From contig NZ_LT859959.1 of NCBI RefSeq assembly GCF_900176205.1, forward strand, positions 7,677,001-7,741,000: DNA of 64,000 nucleotides, read 5' to 3'. Position 1 is the stretch's first letter, and every line of letters starts with the position of its first letter. This document shows positions 10,536 to 19,444 of this stretch, piece after piece. The translations under genes were made by a program, and so were the position numbers. The notes beneath the pieces were generated by a model. It saw only the letters and a list, made by a program, of their open reading frames with translations. It did no database searches and was not told the DNA's origin. Source of the stretch: Bradyrhizobium sp. ORS 285. Lineage in GTDB: Bacteria > Pseudomonadota > Alphaproteobacteria > Rhizobiales > Xanthobacteraceae.

Positions 10536-10901
10536 GTCATTGCCGGGCTTGACCCGGCAATCCATCGTCAGCGTCAGCGGACTATTTCATCATAGAGATC
10601 GCGCCAATCCGGATTGTTTTTGACGATCAGATCGATCTTCCATTCGCGCGACCAGTGCTTGATGTTCTTCTCACGCTGCAATGCTGCGGCGATCGTTTCA
10701 TGTGCTTCGAAATAGACCAGCCGCTTGATGCCGTAGCGTCTGGTGAAGCTCTCTGCGACGCCTTCGCGATGCTCATACACGCGCCGAACGAGATCGTTGG
10801 TCACGCCGACATAGAGCGTGCCGCCGGGCTTGCTGGCGAGGATGTACACCCAGTAGGCCATGTGTTGAGATGGATGGCCGGGTCAAGCCCGGCCATGACG
10901 A
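10536..10901. mobile_element. Putative palindrome-bracketed GIY-YIG unit
   Basis: The left arm at 10536-10566 (GTCATTGCCGGGCTTGACCC...) and the right arm at 10869-10901 are inverted copies of one another, differing at about two of 31 positions. Each arm is also a small hairpin in itself (TTGCCGGG/CCCGGCAA at 10540-10560 and ATGGCCGGG/CCCGGCCAT at 10874-10896). The whole interval between them is one GIY-YIG gene. A related element without a gene, with the same two arms around a short loop, is at 16966-17052. The arrangement suggests a gene carried inside a palindromic repeat; mobility is an inference. Confidence 0.55.
10574..10861 (-). CDS. Small GIY-YIG nuclease-family protein
   Basis: A 95-residue single-domain protein of the GIY-YIG superfamily (UPF0213/YhbQ-like). 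The GIY-YIG strand pair is YWVYILASKPGGTLYVGVTN, followed by the catalytic Arg (DLVRRVYEH) and a downstream Glu/Lys region (AALQREKNIKHWSREWKI). The key Tyr, Arg and Glu positions look intact, so nuclease activity is possible. No extra DNA-binding domain is attached. It interrupts the dnaN-recF spacing and is flanked on both sides by inverted palindromic sequences. Proteins of this size are common and multi-copy in alphaproteobacteria, and their physiological substrate is not established. Confidence 0.9.
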   Translation of the reverse strand: MAYWVYILASKPGGTLYVGVTNDLVRRVYEHREGVAESFTRRYGIKRLVYFEAHETIAAALQREKNIKHWSREWKIDLIVKNNPDWRDLYDEIVR

Positions 10902-10932
10902 GTTAACCACAAATCTCGCCGCTTGCGTGAAA

Positions 10933-12051
10933 TCACACCCGCATCGGCATCAGCACGTACAGCGCGTTGCGATTGTCACGATCCTGGATCAAGGTCGGCG
11001 AGCCCGGATCGGCCAGCCGGAGCACCGCGACCTGGCCCTCGATCTGGGCGGCGATGTCGAGCAGATAGCGCGAGTTGAAGCCGATATCGAGCGCGTCGGC
11101 GGCGTATTCGACCTCGAGCTCTTCCGTCGCGCTGCCGGAATCCGGATTGGTCACCGACAGCACCAGCTTGCCGGGGGCGAGGGCGAGCTTCACCGCGCGG
11201 CCGCGCTCGGAGGAGATGGTGGAGACGCGGTCGACGGCGGCGGCGAAATCGGCCTTGTCGACGACGAGCTCCTTGTCGTTGTTCTGCGGAATGACGCGGC
11301 CATAGTCCGGGAAGGTGCCGTCGATCAGCTTGGAGGTGAGAACCACCTGTCCCAAGGTGAAGCGGATCTTGCCCTGCGACAGCTCGATCTTGATCTCGCT
11401 GTCATTGTCTTCGATCAGCCGCTGCACCTCGCCGACGGTCTTGCGCGGCACGATGACGCCGGGCATCTCGGCCGCGCCGGCGGGCTGCGGCAGGTCGACC
11501 TGGGCGAGGCGGTGGCCGTCGGTTGCGACCGCACGCAAGGTGGGTTGCTTGGCATTGCCGCCGGCATGCAGATAGATGCCGTTCAAGTAATAACGTGTCT
11601 CCTCGGTGGAGATCGCGAACTGCGTGCGGTCGATCAGGCTCTTGATGTCCTTGGCGGGAACGCCGAAGGCATGCGTCATTTCGCCCGCCGCCAGATCAGG
11701 GAAGTCGCTCTCGGGCAAGGTCTGCAAAGTGAACTTCGAACGGCCGGCGCGGATCGCGAGCACCGCGCGCTCGCCGTCGCTTTCCAGCACGATCTGCGAG
11801 CCGTCCGGCAGCTTGCGCACGATGTCGTAGAACATATGCGCGGGGACCGTGGTGGAACCTGCGGTCGCGGTCTCGGCCGCCAGCGTTTCCGTCACTTCGA
11901 GGTCGAGGTCGGTGGCGCGCAGCGACAGCCGGGCATTCTCGGCGCGGACCAGAACGTTACCCAGGATCGGGATCGTGTTCCTGCGCTCGACCACGCGATG
12001 GACATGGCCCAGCGACTTCAGCAGCTGCGCGCGTTCGACGGTCACCTTCAT
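10933..12051 (-). CDS. dnaN: DNA polymerase III subunit beta (sliding clamp)
   Basis: A 372-residue clamp that encircles DNA and tethers Pol III. The start MKVTVERAQLLKSLGHV and the motif ERRNTIPILGNVL are characteristic; a longer in-frame extension upstream has no family similarity. The three clamp domains follow, with a C-terminal LYVLMPMRV typical of DnaN. It lies downstream of dnaA in the same direction, about 300 bases away. The gene looks normal in length and composition. Confidence 0.97.
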   Translation of the reverse strand: MKVTVERAQLLKSLGHVHRVVERRNTIPILGNVLVRAENARLSLRATDLDLEVTETLAAETATAGSTTVPAHMFYDIVRKLPDGSQIVLESDGERAVLAIRAGRSKFTLQTLPESDFPDLAAGEMTHAFGVPAKDIKSLIDRTQFAISTEETRYYLNGIYLHAGGNAKQPTLRAVATDGHRLAQVDLPQPAGAAEMPGVIVPRKTVGEVQRLIEDNDSEIKIELSQGKIRFTLGQVVLTSKLIDGTFPDYGRVIPQNNDKELVVDKADFAAAVDRVSTISSERGRAVKLALAPGKLVLSVTNPDSGSATEELEVEYAADALDIGFNSRYLLDIAAQIEGQVAVLRLADPGSPTLIQDRDNRNALYVLMPMRV

Positions 12052-12358
12052 TGCACTATCCCGCCCGTTCCCAACTGAGCTCGTCCTGGAATGCCGGCGG
12101 GCTGGAACAGCGCCGCGGCCGATGGCACCTCGCCGCCCGAACAGCGCTTTTTCAGCGTCCAGGAGCGTGAGGGGGAGGCGTAAAGTGGCGCGGATGAGGC
12201 CCGAGCGCAAGGGATTGCGGGCCGATTTCCCATGTTTCGGCAGGCGTTTCGGCGCGCCGGGGATCTGGTCGGAGGTCGGTGGTTTTGCGGGCCAACCGCG
12301 GCTGGGGCCGGACCTTCTGTCCGCGCCCCCTAGCCGATCGGTTGGTGGTGCGGGTGAA
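12052..12358. other. dnaA-dnaN intergenic spacer
   Basis: About 307 bases with no convincing gene, no strong hairpin with a T-tract and no DnaA-box cluster that I can see. It is GC-rich like the coding regions around it. It probably carries the leader, and perhaps a promoter, of dnaN. Confidence 0.6.
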
Positions 12359-13789
12359 CTAGTCCTGCAACTGCCGCTTGAGCGACTCGACCTCGTCGTT
12401 CAGCGTGATGTCCTTGCCGACCAGCGCCTCGATCTTGCGCACGGCATGCAGGACGGTGGTGTGGTCGCGCCCGCCGAAGCGGCGGCCGATCTCGGGCAGG
12501 GATCGCAGGGTCAGCGTCTTGGCCAGGTACATCGCAACCTGGCGCGGGCGCACCACATTGGCGGTGCGGCGCGACGACAAGAGGTCGGAGCGGCTGACAT
12601 TGTACTGCCGGGCGACGACGCGCTGGATGTCCTCGATCTTGATCCGCTTCGGCTCCTGCGGACGGACCAGGTCTCGTACCTCGCGCTCGGCCATGTCGAG
12701 CGTGACCGGCTGATTGTTGAGCTTCGAATGCGCGAGCAGGCGGTTGATCGCGCCTTCGAGGTCGCGGCCGTTATGGGTGATGGAGCGGGCGAGATAGTCG
12801 AGCACCGGCTCCGGCACGTCGAAGCTCGCATGATGCGCACGGGCCGCAGCGACGCGCGATTTGAGAATGCCCAGGCGCAGATCTTCGCCAAGCGTGGCCA
12901 TCTCGACGACGAGGCCGCCGGCGAGCCGCGAGCGGACGCGATCGTCGAGGCTTTCGAGATCGGACGGCGGCCGGTCGGCCGCGATCACCACCTGGCGGCC
13001 GGCGTCGATCAGTGCGTTCAGCGTGTGACAGAACTCGGCCTGGGTCGATTTGCCCTGCAGGAACTGCAGATCGTCGATCACCAGAACGTCGATGCCGCGC
13101 AGCGCTTCCTTGAAAGCCAGTGCGGTCTGCGATTTCAGCGCCGCGACGAAGCCGTACATGAACTTCTCGGCGGTGAGATACAGCACCTTGCGCTCGCCGC
13201 CGGCATTGCCGGCCCAGGTCACGGCCTGCAAGAGGTGCGTCTTGCCGAGGCCGACGCCGGCATGGATGTAGAGCGGGTTGAACATCACGGGATCGCCGCG
13301 GCGGCCATCCGCGACCTGGCGAGCGGCGGCATGCGCGAGCGTGTTGGCGCGACCGACGACGAAGCTCGCGAAAGTCAGGCGCGGATCGAGCGGCGAGCCG
13401 CCGAGCGCATCATGGCCGGCCGCGACCGGAGTCATCATCGGAGCGCGTGTATCGGCGACGGGCTTGGCGTCGCTGCGCTCGGTGCGGCGCGCTTCCACCG
13501 GCGCCGGCGCTTCCTTGGCCGGCGTCGCGCAACGCATCGCGGTGCGAACGGACAGATCGATGCGGTGAACTTCGGGCATCTCGGCCTGCCAGCACGACAG
13601 CACGCGCTCGGCATAATGCGCCTGAATCCAGCTCTTCAGGAAACGCGTCGGCACCGACAGATGAACGCTTTCGTCCTGGACAGCTTCGAGGTCCATGCGG
13701 GCGAACCAGCTCGTATAGACGTCCTCGCCGACGGTCGAGCGCAGCCGACCCTTCACGCGAGACCAGCGTTCCTGTTCCGAATTTGTCAT
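12359..13789 (-). CDS. dnaA: Chromosomal replication initiator protein DnaA
   Basis: A 476-residue AAA+ initiator that binds DnaA boxes and opens the origin. The start [16 protein letters not shown], with domain I reading [13 protein letters not shown], fits rhizobial DnaA; the frame is open 51 codons further but that part is not DnaA-like. Domain II is the variable Ala/Pro/Glu-rich stretch at roughly residues 85-130. Walker A is [15 protein letters not shown], Walker B is [13 protein letters not shown], and sensor elements follow. Domain IV ends with the DNA-binding signature [16 protein letters not shown]. It begins the minus-strand dnaA-dnaN-recF-gyrB run. Confidence 0.97.
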   Translation of the reverse strand: MTNSEQERWSRVKGRLRSTVGEDVYTSWFARMDLEAVQDESVHLSVPTRFLKSWIQAHYAERVLSCWQAEMPEVHRIDLSVRTAMRCATPAKEAPAPVEARRTERSDAKPVADTRAPMMTPVAAGHDALGGSPLDPRLTFASFVVGRANTLAHAAARQVADGRRGDPVMFNPLYIHAGVGLGKTHLLQAVTWAGNAGGERKVLYLTAEKFMYGFVAALKSQTALAFKEALRGIDVLVIDDLQFLQGKSTQAEFCHTLNALIDAGRQVVIAADRPPSDLESLDDRVRSRLAGGLVVEMATLGEDLRLGILKSRVAAARAHHASFDVPEPVLDYLARSITHNGRDLEGAINRLLAHSKLNNQPVTLDMAEREVRDLVRPQEPKRIKIEDIQRVVARQYNVSRSDLLSSRRTANVVRPRQVAMYLAKTLTLRSLPEIGRRFGGRDHTTVLHAVRKIEALVGKDITLNDEVESLKRQLQD

Positions 13790-15053
13790 GGCAGTCGCAA
13801 CTTTTCGAATTGAGTGGTGGTGTCGTGTGACCGCCGGGCAGACGTCCAAATGAAAAAGACGCATCTGCCGCAGCGAGACCTCGAGCGGAGGTTCAACTCC
13901 AGACATGGCTTGCCGTTCGGCGCGCGCGCCGTCGGGCATCATCGATGCTGGGGAAGAAAAGTCTCCGCGAGGTCAGCGCATACTCGGACGCGCGATGGAG
14001 GCGGGGGGCGGGCCGATGGCCGTGCTGGTGATGGCCGCGCTGGCGATGTCGATCACTTCGGTCTCTAAGGGTGCGTGATCCGGAACCAGCCTCTGGCGTT
14101 TACCCGCAATGTGTCCGTAAAGCATGCAACCTCCCCGCCTTACCGTGATCGCTCACGGCAAGTTGTCATCCCAATGCCGGTGTGTCCGAACCCCAAGATT
14201 CAGCCGCACCGCCGTCAATCCCGTCCAACTTTTCCACCCGCTGAGCGCAGCCGCCGCAAGCTTCAGCCGGTCGACCGACGTCGTATTTCTCTTGTTCAAA
14301 GCGGCGCAACGATGATGCTGCGCCCGAGAAATTTCGACAACATTCAGTCGCTCCCCATATTGCTATGGAGATTGATCCGGCCACCGCTTTGGAAAGCGTC
14401 GCCAACGCGCACACCGCCGCCGATTTGCACGTCCGCCCCGTTTCTAAAACCGCGCTGGTCTCAAGATCGTGGGCGCCGCGAGTGGATAAAAGAAATACAC
14501 GATGCGTCGGGACTCGCAATCCATTTGATTTGCGCACGCCTGACGAGTCTTCGCGCACCTCGCCGCGCGATGATCGGCGTTAAGAAAGCAAGGTTTTGAA
14601 TCATCGCGAGGAATCTCGGATGTGACAAACAACATGGTCTGCGCAAAATTTCTTCATAATTTTTTTAACTTTGGACCGAGCTCACCCGCTTTTCCAATCA
14701 CTTGGACTCGCTATGCGCTTAAGTCATTTTCGAGACGATGTTTTTCGCGATTGCTCGCAGCGGGTAACTCCCGTCGCGTGCGCTGCGTGAAGCGAGCGGG
14801 GCATCTGCGCTCTTGACATTGATGCGCAGCCACAACGCGCAGATTCGCAGCTGTTTCCGGTGAGACAATATTGTCACCGCGTAAAACTACGGAACGATAC
14901 GTAGGACTACGGAACGTGTCAGGCGCGCGCGACAGTGCGTGTGTTCCAGCACGCGGAGAATGCATTGTTGCGATGATGTCGCCATGAACTAGAAGGCAAG
15001 AACTAGAAGGCAAGCCGATGCGATGAACGAGAAGCGCCGCCACGGGCGTGCGC
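13790..15053. other. dnaA-rpsT intergenic region, weak origin candidate
   Basis: About 1.3 kb with no convincing gene; open frames here have no recognisable protein character. The stretch is distinctly more AT-rich than the rest of the window, especially 14645-14673. Near-matches to the DnaA box TTATCCACA occur at 14481-14489 (complement strand, 8 of 9) and 14230-14238 (7 of 9), which is few for an origin. Short direct repeats occur: ACTACGGAACG at 14886 and 14906, and a perfect 14-base tandem pair AACTAGAAGGCAAG at 14987-15014. It should also contain the dnaA promoter. Assignment as oriC is speculative, because alphaproteobacterial origins often lie elsewhere. Confidence 0.3.
14864..14875. 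promoter_or_regulatory. 12 bp perfect palindrome GACAATATTGTC
   Basis: A perfect palindrome inside the dnaA-rpsT gap, with partial flanking symmetry (GTGA before, CACC after). It could be an operator or a protein-binding site. No gene start adjoins it, so its target is unknown. Confidence 0.35.
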
Positions 15054-15081
15054 AAAAGAAAAGCCCGGCGCGAGCCGGGCT
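15054..15081 (-). terminator. Rho-independent terminator of rpsT
   Basis: On the minus strand, AGCCCGGC and GCCGGGCT form a perfect 8 bp stem with a 4-base loop, followed by TTTCTTTTG. It lies about 55 bases past the rpsT stop codon and fits a classical intrinsic terminator. Confidence 0.85.
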
Positions 15082-15135
15082 GTTTGCATCTTGATAGTTC
15101 GTCAGTCGCGCGATGTGTTCAGTCGCGCGATGGGC

Positions 15136-15402
15136 TCACTTCGCGAGCTTCGCGATCTGATGCACGAGGCGCGAGACTTTGCGGCTGGCGTTGTTCTTGT
15201 GAATGATGTTGCGCTGGGCGGCGCGCATCAGCTGCGGCTCGGCGTTGGCCATCGCCTTCAGCGCGGCGTCGCGGTCGCCCTTCTTGATCGCGTCCTCGAC
15301 GGAACGGACAGCGCCGCGCATCTGAGTGCGACGCGACTTGTTGATGATGGTGCGGCGGGCAATCTTGCGCGTCGCTTTCTTCGCGGAGGTCGTGTTGGCC
15401 AT
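15136..15402 (-). CDS. rpsT: 30S ribosomal protein S20
   Basis: An 88-residue basic ribosomal protein of the small subunit that binds 16S rRNA. The N terminus [17 protein letters not shown] and the C-terminal [19 protein letters not shown] are characteristic of S20. The ATG at 15402 is preceded by AAGGAT at suitable spacing, while the longer open frame upstream has no S20 similarity. The neighbourhood rpsT next to dnaA is common in this group. A strong intrinsic terminator follows. Confidence 0.97.
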   Translation of the reverse strand: MANTTSAKKATRKIARRTIINKSRRTQMRGAVRSVEDAIKKGDRDAALKAMANAEPQLMRAAQRNIIHKNNASRKVSRLVHQIAKLAK

Positions 15403-15761
15403 GCTCTCAAATATCCTTCGGCGGCGAGCAGTCGCCGCTTGTGCGGGTACGCGCGCGGCCCGCTTGACGCGGCCCCATCGACGCGGTGGGTTGTTCGGAC
15501 GCCTCTCTGAGAATGCCATGACCGGAGCGGTTGCTCGGCGGATCGGCGCTGCTCAAAGAACAGCGGCGGCGGGATTGCGCCCACCGCCAGTGGCGGACCT
15601 TATAGGCGCAGCCTTACCGACCGTCAACGGTCTCGGAAGCCGCATCGCGCGCCGGAACCGGTCAAAAGCCGGTTCTAAACCCCTGACGAGGTTGAATTTC
15701 TAAGGAGGCCCCGCTATGGCCTTGCTGCCCGTGGGGGCGAGCGAGAGAGGGCAGGTGAGGC

Positions 15762-16079
15762 ATGATCCGCGGTTTTTTCCGCCTGGTGGGGCTGTTGCTG
15801 CTGGCCGGAAGCTTCATTTTCCTGGTCTATGACGGCGCCCGCTGGGTCGCCGACCAGACCCTGCAGTTCACCCGCTTCGGCCAGCTCTGGAACGACGTCC
15901 ACCAGGCCAGCCAGGCCGCCTTCAAGGCCTGGGTCGAGGCCAAGGCCCCGTTTCTGTGGGAGTGGATCGTCAAGGCCTTCCTCGACCAGCCGGTCTTCGC
16001 CGTGCTCGGCCTGCTCGGGATCCTCTTGATGCTGCTGTTCCGGCCGCGCAAGCCGCTGATCGGCTATGGCCGCGACTGA
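15762..16079 (+). CDS. Small conserved inner-membrane protein
   Basis: A 105-residue protein with two predicted membrane helices: FFRLVGLLLLAGSFIFLVY near the N terminus and PVFAVLGLLGILLMLLF near the C terminus. Between them is an amphipathic, Trp- and Phe-rich stretch (FGQLWNDVHQASQAAFKAWV). The short tail RPRKPLIGYGRD is basic and probably cytoplasmic. A GTGAGG precedes the ATG. I do not know a function for this family; it looks conserved in Bradyrhizobium-like genomes. It lies just upstream of msrA in the same direction but with 120 bases between them. Confidence 0.75.
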   Translation: MIRGFFRLVGLLLLAGSFIFLVYDGARWVADQTLQFTRFGQLWNDVHQASQAAFKAWVEAKAPFLWEWIVKAFLDQPVFAVLGLLGILLMLLFRPRKPLIGYGRD

Positions 16080-16155
16080 CCGCCCGCAAGCGGCGTAACA
16101 CCGCTGGGGCTGGCGTCGTAGAGACCTATATAATCCCAGACTGACCGTCATCGCG

Positions 16156-16176
16156 CCGCGGGACTCTCTCCCGCGG
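16156..16176 (+). promoter_or_regulatory. GC hairpin in the msrA leader
   Basis: CCGCGGGA and TCCCGCGG form a perfect 8 bp stem with a 5-base loop, ending 26 bases before the msrA ATG. There is no T-tract, so it is not a clear terminator. It could influence translation or mRNA stability. A TATAAT hexamer at 16129-16134 could be a -10 element, but no good -35 was seen. Confidence 0.35.
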
Positions 16177-16202
16177 GCGAATGCCATGCCCGGAGACACC
16201 CC

Positions 16203-16859
16203 ATGTTCTTCATGCGCAAACCCGCTGCGATGCCGAGCGCCGCCGAGGCGCTGCCCGGCCGCGCCCAGCCGATCCCGACCGCGAGCACCCATTTCGTCAA
16301 CGGCCGCCGCCTGCTGCCGCCCTATCCCGCCGGCCTCGAGCAGGCCGTGTTCGGGCTCGGCTGCTTCTGGGGCGCCGAGCGCAAGTTCTGGCAGCTCGGC
16401 GACGGCATCCATGTCACGGCCGTGGGCTATGCCGGCGGTCACACGCCGAACCCGACCTATGAGGAGGTGTGCTCGGGTCTGACGGCGCATACCGAGGTCG
16501 TGCTGGTCGTGTTCGATCCCAAGGTGATGTCCTATGAGCGTCTCCTGAAGACGTTCTGGGAGAACCACGATCCGACCCAGGGCATGCGCCAGGGCAACGA
16601 CGTCGGCACGCAATATCGCTCGGCGATCTACACGTTCAGCGATGCGCAGCGTGAGACGGCCGAGGCCTCGAAGCAAGTCTATGAGCAGGCGCTGCGCGCC
16701 AAGGGGCTCGACGCGATCACGACCGAGATCGCGCCGTCCGGACCGTTCTACTTCGCCGAGGACTACCACCAGCAATATCTGGCCAAGAACCCGGCCGGCT
16801 ATTGTGGCCTCGGCGGCACCGGCGTCGCGTGTCCGATCGGTGTCGGCGTCAGCGCCTGA
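16203..16859 (+). CDS. msrA: Peptide methionine-(S)-S-oxide reductase MsrA
   Basis: A 218-residue repair enzyme that reduces methionine-S-sulfoxide in proteins using thioredoxin. The catalytic motif GCFWG is present with the nucleophile at Cys54, close to E. coli Cys51. The family blocks [17 protein letters not shown] and GTQYRSAIY follow. The C terminus [14 protein letters not shown] carries two Cys at spacing suited to resolving residues, as in the long E. coli-type MsrA. The N-terminal extension before residue 45 is also E. coli-like. No msrB adjoins it. Confidence 0.95.
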   Translation: MFFMRKPAAMPSAAEALPGRAQPIPTASTHFVNGRRLLPPYPAGLEQAVFGLGCFWGAERKFWQLGDGIHVTAVGYAGGHTPNPTYEEVCSGLTAHTEVVLVVFDPKVMSYERLLKTFWENHDPTQGMRQGNDVGTQYRSAIYTFSDAQRETAEASKQVYEQALRAKGLDAITTEIAPSGPFYFAEDYHQQYLAKNPAGYCGLGGTGVACPIGVGVSA

Positions 16860-16965
16860 CCGGCGCAGCGCGCGACCCACACACCTCTCCCGTCCGGCGG
16901 GCAGGGCTATCGCCCATATGAAGTTCGGAGCCATCCGGACGAACGATCCTGCCGGTTTGTTACTC

Positions 16966-17052
16966 CGTCATGCCCGGGCTGTCCCGGGCATCCACGCCGT
17001 CCCCCGGCATGCTGACCGACGTGGATGGCCGGGACAAGCCCGGCCATGACGA
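16966..17052. repeat. Palindromic repeat, TGCCCGGGC/GGCCGGG family
   Basis: The left arm at 16966-16996 and the right arm at 17020-17052 are imperfect inverted copies around a 23-base loop; each arm is also a local hairpin (TGCCCGGG/CCCGGGCA on the left, TGGCCGGG/CCCGGCCA on the right). The same arms bracket the GIY-YIG gene at 10536-10901. It occupies the middle of the 337-base gap 16860-17196, which otherwise holds only the promoter side of the next gene. Confidence 0.8.
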
Positions 17053-17196
17053 GTGGAGAGAGACGAGCGCCAAACTTTGTCATACGCGATAGCCTGGTTC
17101 GACAGGGCGCGGATTTTTCGCAGCTGATTTGCAACAGATCTCGCTTGCGACAGACGGCGACTGCACGCGCCAACGATTTGTTAACCTTAACCGCGC

Positions 17197-17946
17197 ATGA
17201 CTAGGGCACATCCTCATTCAAGGATTGTTCGAGTGCGCGCGTTGTTTCTTCCGGTCATTGCCGTCGTTTCCACGATCCTGCTGTCGGGTTGCATGCACAC
17301 GGCCTCCCCCGTGGCTGTGGCCCAGCCGAGTGATCTCGACGCAATGGCCTATGGGACACCTTCGACCGGCCCGGTTGCCGCCACCGGGCAGGGCGGAGCG
17401 ATCCCCGCGCTGCGCAACGCCTTCGCCGCCGCGCCCAGTCCGGGCGCTTACGTCATGCCCGCCGGCTACGCGCCGGGGCGGCGCGACGCCGCCTATCATC
17501 TCGATGCCGGCGACAAGCTGCGCGTCGTCGTCTACGGCCAGGAGGGCCTGACCAACACCTATGCGATCGATGCGTCCGGCTCGATCACCATGCCGCTGAT
17601 CGGCAGCGTGCCCGCGCGTGGCCGCACCACCGCGGGCCTCGCCGCCGAGATCACCGCCAAGCTGCGCAACGGCTACATCCGCGAGCCGTCGGTCGCAGTC
17701 GAGATCGAAGCCTATCGCCCGTTCTTCATCCTCGGCGAGGTGCAGGCGCCCGGCCAATATCCGTACGTGCCCAACATGACAGTCGAGAGCGCGATCGCCA
17801 TCGCCGGCGGCTTCTCGCCGCGGGCTCGGCGCGACATCGTGACTCTGACTCACACGGACCCCTCGGGCGCCATGCGTTACGAGGTGCCGCTCGGCACGTC
17901 GCTCAAGCCCGGCGATACGATTCAGGTCGGCGAGCGCTGGTTTTGA
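17197..17946 (+). CDS. Polysaccharide export outer-membrane lipoprotein (Wza/OMA family)
   Basis: A 249-residue lipoprotein. A type II signal peptide ends at the lipobox LLSGC (Cys near residue 32). The Poly_export domain follows (YHLDAGDKLRVVVYGQEGL, then GSITMPLIGSVPARGRTT) and then an SLBB-like segment (PFFILGEVQAPGQYPYVPN). It would form part of the periplasm-to-surface channel for exopolysaccharide. It is smaller than Wza (about 380 residues), as is usual for rhizobial stand-alone members. No co-polymerase, glycosyltransferase or polymerase gene adjoins it, so which polysaccharide it serves is unknown. The ATG at 17197 has a poor Shine-Dalgarno; the GTG at 17233 is an alternative. Confidence 0.85.
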   Translation: MTRAHPHSRIVRVRALFLPVIAVVSTILLSGCMHTASPVAVAQPSDLDAMAYGTPSTGPVAATGQGGAIPALRNAFAAAPSPGAYVMPAGYAPGRRDAAYHLDAGDKLRVVVYGQEGLTNTYAIDASGSITMPLIGSVPARGRTTAGLAAEITAKLRNGYIREPSVAVEIEAYRPFFILGEVQAPGQYPYVPNMTVESAIAIAGGFSPRARRDIVTLTHTDPSGAMRYEVPLGTSLKPGDTIQVGERWF

Positions 17947-18010
17947 ATTCCGCGTCAATGGTTCCTGCGCACCCGGAAACATGTTCGCGGAATGAAGCGA
18001 CGCTGCATCC

Positions 18011-18100
18011 TCCGTCATTGCGAGCGTAGCGAAGAAATCCAGGGGCGTCACGCGCGGTCCTGGATTGCTTCGTCGCTTCGCTTCTCGCAATGACGACGGA
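18011..18100. repeat. Palindromic repeat, CGTCATTGCGAGCG family (second copy)
   Basis: The arms TCCGTCATTGCGAGCGTAGC... (18011-18043) and its complement (18059-18100) resemble the unit at 2476-2552. It lies between convergent genes, just past the stop of the dienelactone hydrolase gene, and may serve as a bidirectional terminator. Confidence 0.75.
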
Positions 18101-18106
18101 GGAAGA

Positions 18107-18778
18107 TCAGCGCAGATGCTGCGCGAAGAACGCCAGGCTGCGCGTCCAGGCGAGATCCGAACTCGCCTTGTCGTAGCTGGCGCGCTCGTCACAGCCGAAG
18201 CCGTGCTGGGCGCCGGGATAGACGAAGATCTCGACATCCGGCCGCTTGGCCTTGATCGTCTTGACGTCGGCGAGCGGAATGCCTGAGTCCTTCTCGCCGA
18301 AATGCAGCTGGGTCGGCACGGTCGGCTTGTCATCGGCGAAGCGCACGACCGCGCCGCCATAATAGCCGACAGCGGCCTTCAACCCGGTGAGCTTGGTCGC
18401 CGCCGCGTAGGCGATGCTGCCGCCGAGGCAGAAGCCGATGATGCCGACCGGGCCTGTGCCCTTCACCGCATCGATCGCAGCCTGGGTATCGCGCAGGAAC
18501 GCCTGCCAATCCGGATTGGCCACGAACTTCCGCGCCACGGCGATTTCATCGGGCGAATAGCCCGAGGTGAAGTTCGGCTCGACGCGGTCGAAGATCGCCG
18601 GCGCGATGGCGACATAGCCTTCGGCGGCGAGCCGGTCGCAGACGTTGCGGATGTGATGGTTGACGCCGAAAATCTCCTGGATCACGACCAGCGCGCCCTT
18701 GGGCGTTCCGGTCGGGTCGGCCCTGTAGGCGCCGAGCTGGAAGCCGTCCGATGCGGTGAGCTTGATGTCCTGTCCCAC
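18107..18778 (-). CDS. Dienelactone hydrolase family protein
   Basis: A 223-residue cytoplasmic alpha/beta hydrolase. The nucleophile elbow is GFCLGG, giving the Cys nucleophile typical of dienelactone hydrolases. The catalytic Asp is likely in FGEKDSGIP and the His in YPGAQHGFGC. The N-terminal motif ALVVIQEIFGVNHHIRNVCDRLA is the family signature that includes the conserved Glu. The start is GTG at 18778 with AAAGGACA upstream. Family members hydrolyse 4-carboxymethylenebutenolide in aromatic catabolism, but many homologues have unknown substrates. No aromatic-degradation operon is visible here. Confidence 0.9.
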   Translation of the reverse strand: MGQDIKLTASDGFQLGAYRADPTGTPKGALVVIQEIFGVNHHIRNVCDRLAAEGYVAIAPAIFDRVEPNFTSGYSPDEIAVARKFVANPDWQAFLRDTQAAIDAVKGTGPVGIIGFCLGGSIAYAAATKLTGLKAAVGYYGGAVVRFADDKPTVPTQLHFGEKDSGIPLADVKTIKAKRPDVEIFVYPGAQHGFGCDERASYDKASSDLAWTRSLAFFAQHLR

Positions 18779-18809
18779 GTTCTGTCCTTTGCAAATTGGC
18801 GCCTCGCGC

Positions 18810-19190
18810 TCAGCGCCACATCCAGTTGGTGCCGTAGTCCTCTTTCCAACCCGTCAGCCGCCCCTTGCGGAACTTGAGAAACAGGCGGTGATGGTGCGGG
18901 ACCAGTCCGCTGCCGCCGAGATCGCGCAAGGCGAGGAAGGTCTCGTTGCCTGGCGTGCCCTCCAGATAGATCAACGGCTGCGCCAGCACGCGCGATGTCT
19001 CCCCGACATCCATGCCGAAGGCAAGCGGCGACACGTTGGATAACGTCGCTGTGAAAGGGGCGCGGGTCATCGAGAGCGGCGGAGGCTGCGCCGCTTCGGC
19101 TTGCTCCGCGATCAGCACAGCGGTGAGCGGCAGGGCAGATGCAAGCATCGCGGCGGCGGCGCGCCGATTGGCGTAGGCCTGTAATCTCAT
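18810..19190 (-). CDS. Small exported protein of unknown function
   Basis: A 126-residue protein with an N-terminal signal peptide (RAAAAMLASALPLTAVLIAE, probable cleavage after AEA). The mature part has no motif I recognise; it contains a His run (VPHHHRLFLKF) and ends GTNWMWR. A GAGGAGACG Shine-Dalgarno precedes the ATG. It lies 31 bases upstream of the dienelactone hydrolase gene in the same direction, so the two may be co-transcribed. Confidence 0.7.
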   Translation of the reverse strand: MRLQAYANRRAAAAMLASALPLTAVLIAEQAEAAQPPPLSMTRAPFTATLSNVSPLAFGMDVGETSRVLAQPLIYLEGTPGNETFLALRDLGGSGLVPHHHRLFLKFRKGRLTGWKEDYGTNWMWR

Positions 19191-19444
19191 GAGCTGACGT
19201 CTCCTCGCGTGCCGCCGACTGCAGCCTTCTTAGCCGATGCGGCGCAGCGATCCCACAGCTTCTGCGTTGCACAACCCGAATTGCCGATTTCTTTCGCAAA
19301 GCGGTGTTCCAAATTCCGTTGCGTCGTTCCGCCAACGCGATCATTCTTTCGCGCAGGCTGGCATCGAACCGGTGGGTGCTGGCGTCCAGACAAACCGAAC
19401 TTCGCCGTAAGCGAAGTCGTAACGCCGGGCGGGGAAGAAACCAA

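Noticed and set aside
14075..14599. A 174-codon open frame in the dnaA-rpsT gap.
   Set aside because: No Shine-Dalgarno, no domain, and unusual composition; it lies in an AT-enriched non-coding region.
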